64,000 nucleotides of DNA from Terriglobia bacterium. Its GTDB lineage: Bacteria; Acidobacteriota; Terriglobia; UBA7540. Below the pieces are notes generated by a model. The model did no database searches, was not told the origin of the DNA, and was given only the letters and a program-made list of their open reading frames with translations. This document shows, one piece after another, positions 40,112-47,263 of the stretch (its first letter is position 1; every line of letters starts with the position of its first letter). The position numbers were made by a program, and so were the translations under genes. The DNA is taken from contig DASTAW010000039.1 of assembly GCA_035712365.1 (NCBI GenBank), positions 62,001 through 126,000 of the forward strand, written 5' to 3'.

Positions 40112-40984
40112 ATGGCTACAAACAACGCAGCAGAACTTTTGATTCGCATTGCCGCCGATCCTTCGCAGGCTGAGACGAGCATCCAGTCTTTCCGCTCGAG
40201 CTTCAGCGGGAACCTCGGCGGCATGAGCAGCGACCTCACGCAGTGGTCAAGCAGCGGGACCTCGAGTTTCGGCAGCGTACAGAAATCAATGCAGGGGCTG
40301 ACCAGCAACTTCGGGTTAAGCCTGAACACCCTCAATGCGTCACTGAAACAGAGCGGGCTGGCCGTTGGACAGTGGGGAAGCGGCGTCGGCAGCACGTTTT
40401 CGAGCGCCCTGAGCGCCTCGAACGCGCTTCAAACCAGTTTACTGGGAAGCTTCAAGTCATTTGATTCGGCGCTGGTGCGGAACACCGGCAACGCCAGCGT
40501 CTGGCAAAAAAGCATTGGCCAGGCGTTTGAGAAGGCGGCGCTCACTTCCATCAGCGCAATCGCCAAAGAGGCGGTGGTGCGGGCGATCTACTCAACGGCG
40601 CTCGGCTTCTACATGCTGGCGGTGGGAGACTTTGCGGGCGCAGGCCAGGCGTTTGAAGCGGCAGCAGTGTTCGGCGCGGTGGGAGGGGCCGCGGGGCTGG
40701 CCGCCAAGGCGCTCAGCGGAGCAGCATCGAGCAGCGGCGCGGGGCAGAAAACTTCAACGAGCGGCTCATCGACGCGCAGCCAATCATCTACAGCGCAAGC
40801 GACAGCCGGCGCGCAGAGTTCCGCCCAGAAGCAGCCAACAGTGCAGGTGATTTTCCAGGGACCGGTGTACGGAGGCCAGGCAGGAGTGGACGAACTGGTG
40901 CGGCACATCTCGAAGGCGGTGGTGGAACGCGATGTGAACCTGGTTGCCTATACGGTGGTCCGGCAGCCGGCGAAACGCGCATAG
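40112..40984 (+). CDS. short tape measure protein
   Basis: A 290-residue protein placed where the tape measure always lies, directly after the tail chaperones. Low-complexity Ser/Gly/Ala/Gln helices (SSFSGNLGGMSSDLTQWSSS), a hydrophobic segment (about residues 150-205, FYMLAVGDFAGAGQAFEAAA and AVFGAVGGAAGLAAKAL) and a Ser/Thr/Gln-rich linker are typical. Tape measure length sets tail length at about 1.5 A per residue, so 290 residues imply a tail of only about 40-45 nm. ATG 40112 follows GAGAGGAAC. Confidence 0.7.
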   Translation: MATNNAAELLIRIAADPSQAETSIQSFRSSFSGNLGGMSSDLTQWSSSGTSSFGSVQKSMQGLTSNFGLSLNTLNASLKQSGLAVGQWGSGVGSTFSSALSASNALQTSLLGSFKSFDSALVRNTGNASVWQKSIGQAFEKAALTSISAIAKEAVVRAIYSTALGFYMLAVGDFAGAGQAFEAAAVFGAVGGAAGLAAKALSGAASSSGAGQKTSTSGSSTRSQSSTAQATAGAQSSAQKQPTVQVIFQGPVYGGQAGVDELVRHISKAVVERDVNLVAYTVVRQPAKRA

Positions 40985-41072
40985 AAAGGAGCAAGAAGTC
41001 AGAAGACAGAAGCCAGAAGCCAGAATGAAGGCCGTCTTTCTTCTGTCTCCTGGCTTCTGAATTCTGGTTTGA
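40985..41072. repeat. GAAGCCA heptamer facing arms
   Basis: GAAGCCA/GAAGTCA-type units (40985-41022) face TTCTGTC/GGCTTCT-type units (41038-41065). Confidence 0.8.
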
Positions 41073-41073
41073 T

Positions 41074-41459
41074 ATGGCAAATCCCAAGATTGTTTACACG
41101 CCCGCAGGCGGCGGGGAACAGGTTCTGAATTTCAGTTCGGCGCCGCGGCAGCAGCCGGGCTATTCAAAGAGCGCCGTGCGGCATGACAATATTTCAACGG
41201 CCGGAGTCCGCGAATCCGTGCTGGAACGTATCGACACCTTCCTTGAAATCAACGTCGATTATATCCAGGCCGGGAACGACCTGGCAGGCTGGTCAGCGTT
41301 TCTGGATTTTGCGCTCACGGGCGGGCCCTTCGCGTATTATCCCGACGCTACGCAGCCTGCGTTTATCAACTGCCTTCTGGAAGATCCGATGGGACGGTGG
41401 CGTACGTGGCGCCGGGAATCTACAGCGTGAAGGTGAAGTTCCGTCAGCAGGTGTTGTAG
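41074..41459 (+). pseudogene. distal tail-region gene with a -1 frame disruption
   Basis: Frame 1 runs from ATG 41074 to a stop at 41430 (118 residues: MANPKIVYTPAGGGEQVLNF ... LEDPMGRW). From 41388 the -1 frame continues more convincingly as DGTVAYVAPGIYSVKVKFRQ and stops at 41459, giving a normal beta-strand ending. So a 1-bp indel (real or sequencing error) or a frameshift occurs near 41380-41395. No classical slippery heptamer is visible there. Position after the tape measure suggests a distal tail/baseplate protein. Confidence 0.5.
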
Positions 41460-41550
41460 GTGTTTAACGAATTAGCGATTGACTGATTGAGTGATTGACT
41501 CAATGATGCAGTGGTTAACATATGAATGACTTCAGCGGCTGTTTTCTTAA
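41460..41550. repeat. octamer array, mostly one arm
   Basis: Units GATTGACT, GATTGAGT, GATTGACT (41474-41505) run in one direction, with only a short opposing CAATGATG. Confidence 0.65.
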
Positions 41551-41565
41551 GAGGAGTATAACGAA

Positions 41566-41748
41566 ATGCCGGTGATGACGAACCCGAGCTTTGACTTGAA
41601 CAACGCGGCGCTTGCCAAGCAGCCGCTTTACGTGGTGCAGATTGAAGGCATCATGGACCCATTGACGACCTTCCGGCCGGAAGACATGAGCGTGGGGCAC
41701 ACCGGCTACGGCATGAACCCGTACGGGACCACCGGTTACGGATACTGA
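41566..41748 (+). CDS. 60-residue tail-associated protein
   Basis: Small protein beginning MPVMTNPSFDLNNAALAKQP, with a Tyr/Gly-rich C-terminus (GTTGYGY). AAGAGGAG lies about 10 bases before ATG 41566. No membrane helix. It precedes the large hub gene; role unknown. Confidence 0.55.
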   Translation: MPVMTNPSFDLNNAALAKQPLYVVQIEGIMDPLTTFRPEDMSVGHTGYGMNPYGTTGYGY

Positions 41749-41800
41749 ATTTGATGATTGAGCGATTGACTGATTTGGCGATTGAAAGCTGGGATTCATA
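41749..41800. repeat. single-arm octamer array
   Basis: Units GATTGAGC, GATTGACT, GATTTGGC, GATTGAAA in one orientation; the opposing arm is lost or absent. Confidence 0.65.
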
Positions 41801-41834
41801 AATCTGCTCTGTCGATGAATGTGAGGAGTTACAG

Positions 41835-44800
41835 ATGGCGGAAGTCAGCGATTACTATTCCGGGGACCTCGCAGCGGCGTTGAGCCAGGAGCTTGCCTGG
41901 ATCCAGAGCCAGATTAACGCCAACGTCTCGCCGTTCGCGGGCGCGGCGCTGACGACCGGGACCAGCGCTCCGTTTGTCGAAGGCGCCGTCATCGCAATCA
42001 GAGACTCTTTTTCGGGCCTTGCGCAGGATTCCGTGCCGAACATCGTTCTCGATCCCATTGCCGGCCTCAGCCCGGATGACCAGCCTGGCCCCGATGGTTT
42101 TCCGGTCAACTATTCCCCCACTCCACTCCTCTCGGGCAGCCTGCTCATCAATCTTTTTACGCTTAGCACGGCAGGTGATGTCAGCGGCCGGGCGCTGAAT
42201 CTGAGCCAGCCTCCATCCGCTTACCGGGTGGACGTCTACTCATTCACCGACAGCTTCCATTATCAGGGCTCGGCAACGATAGCACCGGACGGCACGTGGA
42301 CCGTACCGTCGGCGCAGCCGGGAACGGCGATTGCCTTCCTGATGGACGCCGGCACGGCGCAGCCGGCCTCCGGCTCGTCCACGGCTTCGGTTACGGGCTG
42401 GATTGCGCACACCAACATGGGCGTCGGTAAGAAGCTGCGGGACTATTTCGTCCGCGTTACCGTCAGGACGGACCTCGAATCTGTGGTGGAAGACAACATT
42501 CCCATCATCGTTCAGGACTCGACCCACGCGCGTTTCGGGACAAGCCTGACCATGGGTACCGGTACGCTGGTGGCCCATGTGTTCCATCACGATCCGTCGC
42601 TGGGTCCCGTCGACCTTTATTCGACGTTACAACACCTGGCGGCCTATCCGGACCTGCCGCGCGAGGTTGAAGTGCCGCCAGGCGATCCGGACTTCTTCAC
42701 GGCGTCGCAACTGACCAGCTCGAATCTGCCGGCCGTTCAGAACCGCTGCTGGATTTACAGTGCAGCGCTGGCCATCATCAGTTTTTCGGTGGGAGGCCTG
42801 TGGGACGCCGCCGCACGCATCATCACCCAGCTCAACGCGCTCCTCGAAAGTCCCGGCTATCTGCCGACCATCGTTCTCGAAGACGCTCAGGATGGAACAA
42901 CCTCGCGGTGGTCGCTTCAATCGGGGGCGGGGTCGGTGGTCAACGCTCTGGACACTGCCGAACCTCCGGCAGCGTCTGGCGGCTCGAAGATCATCTATTT
43001 CACAGCCGCCGCTGCTCCCGCGAGCTGGAGCTTTACGGGAATCGGTCTGCCCGACGCTATCGATTCACTCGTCGAGTGGCGGTTCAAGACCAATGTTGAT
43101 TTCAAGTTCACCGTGGGCCTCACCAGTTCCAGCGGGCAGGTGACGTCATTCTGCCTGGTTTCGTCGGGGGCCGCCGGATACGATGCGGCGGCGAAATCAG
43201 TGACGGCGGTGGCGCAGCTCCAGCTCAACGCCTGGCAAACGTACCTAGCCGACCTGAACGCCCGGATCGGCCAGTATCTAAGCGGCGAGACCGTGACGTC
43301 GATCACGTCGTTCACGGTTGAACTTGACTCCGCCGGCTATCTGAGCCTGGATGACCTCTCGGCGGGCGCTCCAAAGCCTGCGGGATCACTCATGGTTTCC
43401 TATGACGTATACAACGGCCAGGCCGACCAGACGATCATCCGCAGCGGAGCCATGGCCTGGGTGGCCTACGCTTATGGCACCTACATGGAGCGGACGGGAG
43501 ATTACGAGCGCGCCGCGACGGGCCTGGAAAGCATGCTCAACCTCCTCTTCTTCCTGCAATCCACCGCTGCCGACGCGCGCCAGAACCTGATCGCGGGCGG
43601 GTGGGGAATTTACCAGGACCCCGGCTACCAGTACGTGCCGGGGCAGATTTCAAGTGTGTACACCGACGACAATTTCATCTGCTGGTTTGCCTTTGACAAG
43701 GCGGCGCGGGTGATGCCGGCGGCGGCACAGACCTTGCTGGCGCAGGGATTGGTGACAGCGGACGAATCGGCCCTGCTCAGCGCCGCAGCGAGCAACGCGT
43801 CTACGAAGGCATCGGAAATCAGGAGCGCGATTCTGGGCCCGTTGTGGATTCCGGCATCGGGAAACGTGAAGGGACATTTTGCCCGCGGAGCTTCCATCGC
43901 AGGCCTGGACACCTCCTTGGCGCTGGACTCGGCGAGTTCATGGGCGGCGATGTTCTGCCACGAAATCGGCGATGACTCCAAGGCCGTCGAGTGTCTGAAA
44001 TTTGCTTATGAGACTTTCTTTCTCGCCAACCAGCAGATCGTAACCAGCGCCGTCGCGAATTCCTACAACCAGGCTTACCAGCAACTGACGCCTTTTGACG
44101 GGTTCAAGCCTTTCGCGGACTCGACGGGCGGTTACTCAGGCTCGCCGGCGTCCGTCTCAATGGAGGGAACGCTGGCGGTCCTGGCCGGCCTGATGCGCCT
44201 GAGCGATAACGCCGACCTTGAAACTTACTTCAGCACAAACTACACGGGCGGTCTGCCTTCATTGATCGGGCGGCTGGTGGATAGCATAAAAATCGTTGCA
44301 AGCACCACCAGTTCAGACGGGTTGCTGGCTGGTTCCCTGGCGGCGAGGGCGCTGCCCTGGGAAATCGCCGTTCGCAAGACAATTTCGTCCACCGCCTGGT
44401 TCTGGCTGACGGCGCTGCGCAATGACATTCTGCTGGCCACGTCTTCCGCCGATCTCGGCCGGCATCCCTGCCTGAAGGTGCCGCAGGGAGTCCACCAAAG
44501 CATCCAGCAGTTGCAGGGACAGAGCTCGATTGGCGCCCTTGAAATTGACGCCATCGATGACTCCGGTTTCCTGACTGCGCTGGCGAGCGGCGGCAAACTC
44601 GTAGGCCGCCGGCTGACTCTGAGCGTAGGTTACCCGGGCATGAATTCCTCGGATTTCGTAACCGTCGCCACCCAGGAAATCGAAGGGGTCGAAGTGCTTC
44701 CTGCCGGCGGCGGCTATCGGCTCGATTGCCAGGACCTGAATCGCTACGCGAAGTCGCAAATCTTTACTGTGGGCGATGATGGGAACGCCGTCTCGAACCA

Positions 44801-45812
44801 GCATCCGCGGACGCTCGTGGCCAATCCGATGGACGTGTTGCTGATGGTGGTCCAGAACGAGCTGGGGCTTGGGCAATCGTCCCTGCTGGAACCTTCGACG
44901 TGGAAGCTTTACGATCCCGCGAAGTGGGATCCCGCGAACACCATGAATCCCACGCTGATCAGCCCCAACCCCTATCTCGATGTGGACCAGGCGCTCTTTT
45001 ACCGCAACGGAATTTTTGCAGGGTACCTTTTTGATTTTGAATTCAAACAGCCCGTGGAAGCGAAACAGTTTCTGGAATTCGAGATTTTTCATCCGCTCGG
45101 CGGCTACGCAGTGATTCTGGCAGACGGGCGCATGTCTCCACGGTTTTTCGTTCCGCCGTATTCTTTTGCGGGTCTGGCCTCGCTCGACGAGCGGAACATC
45201 ACGGCGCTCCCGGGCGTCAAGCCGGAACCCCTTATCAACCAGGTGACGTTCCGAATGGACTACGACGGGAACGATTTCCAGACCGAGCTGCTGTTTCTCT
45301 CGTCTCCTTCGTTGCAGCAGTTCGGTCTGGCAGGGGAAGACATCATCGAGTCGAAGGGGATGAGACTCGAACGCGGCGGCGCTGCGCTGGCGAGCATCAC
45401 GGCCAATCGGATTTTCCAGCGCTACGGCGGGATCGACCCTGTATCGGGCTCGCCACGTGGCGGAGCGCCCGCCCTCAGCGTGACCAGCCAGTTTATGAAC
45501 CTGACGATCGAAGCTGGTGACTTTGTCTACTTTTCCCATCCCCTGCTGCCCAATCTTGAAGCCGGGACGCGAGGAATCTACAACCGCATCGTGGAAATAG
45601 TGGATAAACAACCGAACTACACCCAGGGAAACATGGCCTATCAGTTGCTGGACACCGGCTGGATGGGAGCCAAGGTGCTCTCGCGGATTGCTCCGCAGGG
45701 CACGCCCGCATGGAGCGCGGCTTCAAGCGCCGAGCGCGCGCGTTACATGTTTCTTTCGCAGGAAAGTAACGGGGCCTATTCGGATGGCACGCCGGGCAAA
45801 ACGGTCTTCTAG
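41835..45812 (+). CDS. 1325-residue tail hub/baseplate protein with embedded helical-barrel domain
   Basis: The largest gene of the cluster. Residues about 1-340 are beta-rich (structural, AYRVDVYSFTDSFHYQGSAT). Residues about 350-520 contain a carbohydrate-binding-like sandwich. Residues about 530-850 form paired helices with SGAMAWVAYAYGTYMERTGD, TDDNFICWFAFDKAARVMPA and GTLAVLAGLMRLSDNADLET, the look of an (alpha/alpha)6 glycosidase-type barrel. Residues about 880-1300 resemble a tail hub (IGALEIDAIDDSGFLTALAS; MNLTIEAGDFVYFSHPLLPN). Such fusions would join host-surface polysaccharide contact or cleavage to the tail tip. No repeat inserts. Catalytic residues cannot be assigned. Confidence 0.6.
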   Translation: MAEVSDYYSGDLAAALSQELAWIQSQINANVSPFAGAALTTGTSAPFVEGAVIAIRDSFSGLAQDSVPNIVLDPIAGLSPDDQPGPDGFPVNYSPTPLLSGSLLINLFTLSTAGDVSGRALNLSQPPSAYRVDVYSFTDSFHYQGSATIAPDGTWTVPSAQPGTAIAFLMDAGTAQPASGSSTASVTGWIAHTNMGVGKKLRDYFVRVTVRTDLESVVEDNIPIIVQDSTHARFGTSLTMGTGTLVAHVFHHDPSLGPVDLYSTLQHLAAYPDLPREVEVPPGDPDFFTASQLTSSNLPAVQNRCWIYSAALAIISFSVGGLWDAAARIITQLNALLESPGYLPTIVLEDAQDGTTSRWSLQSGAGSVVNALDTAEPPAASGGSKIIYFTAAAAPASWSFTGIGLPDAIDSLVEWRFKTNVDFKFTVGLTSSSGQVTSFCLVSSGAAGYDAAAKSVTAVAQLQLNAWQTYLADLNARIGQYLSGETVTSITSFTVELDSAGYLSLDDLSAGAPKPAGSLMVSYDVYNGQADQTIIRSGAMAWVAYAYGTYMERTGDYERAATGLESMLNLLFFLQSTAADARQNLIAGGWGIYQDPGYQYVPGQISSVYTDDNFICWFAFDKAARVMPAAAQTLLAQGLVTADESALLSAAASNASTKASEIRSAILGPLWIPASGNVKGHFARGASIAGLDTSLALDSASSWAAMFCHEIGDDSKAVECLKFAYETFFLANQQIVTSAVANSYNQAYQQLTPFDGFKPFADSTGGYSGSPASVSMEGTLAVLAGLMRLSDNADLETYFSTNYTGGLPSLIGRLVDSIKIVASTTSSDGLLAGSLAARALPWEIAVRKTISSTAWFWLTALRNDILLATSSADLGRHPCLKVPQGVHQSIQQLQGQSSIGALEIDAIDDSGFLTALASGGKLVGRRLTLSVGYPGMNSSDFVTVATQEIEGVEVLPAGGGYRLDCQDLNRYAKSQIFTVGDDGNAVSNQHPRTLVANPMDVLLMVVQNELGLGQSSLLEPSTWKLYDPAKWDPANTMNPTLISPNPYLDVDQALFYRNGIFAGYLFDFEFKQPVEAKQFLEFEIFHPLGGYAVILADGRMSPRFFVPPYSFAGLASLDERNITALPGVKPEPLINQVTFRMDYDGNDFQTELLFLSSPSLQQFGLAGEDIIESKGMRLERGGAALASITANRIFQRYGGIDPVSGSPRGGAPALSVTSQFMNLTIEAGDFVYFSHPLLPNLEAGTRGIYNRIVEIVDKQPNYTQGNMAYQLLDTGWMGAKVLSRIAPQGTPAWSAASSAERARYMFLSQESNGAYSDGTPGKTVF

Positions 45813-45996
45813 ATTGAATGATTGAGCGATTGAGAAATTGGGTGATTGAAAAATCAGATGCCCTACCGAAGGTTGCATAATCTAGTGGCACGTTGTTTTT
45901 GTAGCGCCGCCGTCTCGGCAGCATTTATCGAGTCCGGTCCCGCTTGGCGGGACTGGCGCTACGCGAAAACGCCACTATATTTTGCAATCCTCAATA
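45813..45996. repeat. octamer array plus GTAGCGCC element with conserved tail
   Basis: GATTGAAT/GATTGAGC-type units (45813-45852), then a 62-bp GTAGCGCC element (45901-45962) with an inner GTCCCGC/GCGGGAC hairpin, and downstream the 13-mer GCAATCCTCAATA (45984-45996) that also follows the copy at 60770. Confidence 0.75.
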
Positions 45997-46020
45997 AGTC
46001 GCCAATAAGGAGAAGAGGCA

Positions 46021-46506
46021 ATGGCACAATTGACGTTCACAACAACTCCGGGATTTGTGGACCTTCCGGACTTGGTGCTCCAGGCGGACCAGCCGCTGAC
46101 CGACTATGATCTCACCAAGATCAACAACAACGCCAAGTTTGCGGCCGTACGGCCTGAAGTTTTTTACGGCTGGTACAAGAACGGCGAGACGGTGACGATT
46201 CCGGTGAGTCCGGTGGATGGGTACGTTTACGCCCGGCAAGAACTGGAATACGAGGTCGCCGCGTGGTGCTCGAGATCCCCGGCAAGCGGCTCCGCCACCA
46301 ACGGAGCACTGCTCAAGCCCGCGCGCGCCAGCGTGAATGACGGGCCGGGCAGCCTGTTCCTGATGGATTTCTGGGTGGAAGAGAAGAACGAAGCGAATCC
46401 CGGCCTGGTCCACTGCGACGTCCACTACTGGGACGGCGGAACCGAGACGCCAACGACGGGCGGGTTTGTAAAGGTGCGAACGATCGCGATGAGATTGAGC
46501 GAATGA
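46021..46506 (+). CDS. tail-region protein, unknown
   Basis: A 161-residue beta-rich protein (MAQLTFTTTPGFVDLPDLVL; VEVFYGWYKNG-like VFYGWYKNGETVTIPVSPVD; LVHCDVHYWDGGTETP). No signal or membrane segment. AAGGAGAAGAGGC precedes the ATG. Lies between the hub gene and the tail-fibre genes; probably a fibre or baseplate accessory. Confidence 0.5.
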   Translation: MAQLTFTTTPGFVDLPDLVLQADQPLTDYDLTKINNNAKFAAVRPEVFYGWYKNGETVTIPVSPVDGYVYARQELEYEVAAWCSRSPASGSATNGALLKPARASVNDGPGSLFLMDFWVEEKNEANPGLVHCDVHYWDGGTETPTTGGFVKVRTIAMRLSE

Positions 46507-46597
46507 CCGATTGAAGGATTGATCGATTGACTGATTGAGTTAATGAATCAGTCTTCTAAATCTTTCAATTAAAAAATCAGCCAATGAGGAAATCAAA
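46507..46597. repeat. octamer facing arrays
   Basis: GATTGAAG, GATTGATC, GATTGACT, GATTGAGT (46509-46540) face CAATTAAA, AAATCAGC, CAATGAGG (46567-46595). Confidence 0.8.
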
Positions 46598-47263
46598 ATG
46601 GCAGTTGTCCGAACAGTCCTACCCCGCAAGGGAATCATCGAGCCCCAGCACGGGGCCAACTACGAAACCGACCTCGATACCAACTGGCAGATCATTGACA
46701 GCCTGTTGCAGGACGCCAATGATGTGCAGACGGCCGTCCAGGCTGCTCCTACGGTGACGGCCTGGGTGTCAGACCGGGGCATCTCCGGGGTGGTCAGCGG
46801 GTTTGCGCTTTCGACTTCTGCAACGCTGACGCCAGGCCTCGCGGCGGGTGCGCTTTACGCCCAGGGATTACGTTATGCACCGGCCTCGGCGCCGGCGCTC
46901 GCGGCCGCTCCGGCAAGCTCGACCAGCTACCTTTTCTATAATTCCACAGGCGGGTCCTACTACAACCTTACCGGCTCCGCCAGCACGCCCGGAGATGCGT
47001 TTATCGGTATTGTGGTGACCAACTCGACTGCCGTGATTTCGGTGACGCCGGCCACGAAGCTGTGGGGACAACTGACGGTAGCTCCCGGCGCGGTAGGAAA
47101 TTTTACCGTGCCGCACCTGCTGGGCCGCGTGCCCGTGGGGGCCTTGGTTCAAATGACATCGAGCGGAGCCATTTGGTTCCAGTCTGCGACGCTGTATGAC
47201 AATACGAATCTCTATCTGGTTGCCTCAGACCCGACGGTGACCGCAAAGGTGCAGATATGGTGA
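46598..47263 (+). CDS. tail fibre-like protein
   Basis: A 221-residue protein: short helical N-terminus (GIIEPQHGANYETDLDTNWQ, IIDSLLQDAND), then a beta-rich Ala/Ser/Thr region (TSYLFYNSTGGSYYNLTGSA) typical of fibre shafts and tips. Its stop overlaps the ATG of spike 2 by 7 bp, implying coupled translation. Confidence 0.6.
   Translation: MAVVRTVLPRKGIIEPQHGANYETDLDTNWQIIDSLLQDANDVQTAVQAAPTVTAWVSDRGISGVVSGFALSTSATLTPGLAAGALYAQGLRYAPASAPALAAAPASSTSYLFYNSTGGSYYNLTGSASTPGDAFIGIVVTNSTAVISVTPATKLWGQLTVAPGAVGNFTVPHLLGRVPVGALVQMTSSGAIWFQSATLYDNTNLYLVASDPTVTAKVQIW

Noticed and set aside
41380-41400. -1 slippery heptamer in the distal tail gene
   Set aside because: No X-XXY-YYZ sequence occurs at the frame change, so an indel is more likely than programmed shifting.
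38709-41430. Contractile tail (tailocin or myophage)
   Set aside because: No sheath gene is seen between capsid and tape measure; one tube-like gene fits a non-contractile tail, and head genes argue against a tailocin.
44313-45611. 432-codon open frame antisense to the hub gene
   Set aside because: Shadow of a GC-rich coding region; the hub frame is continuous and has protein-like composition.
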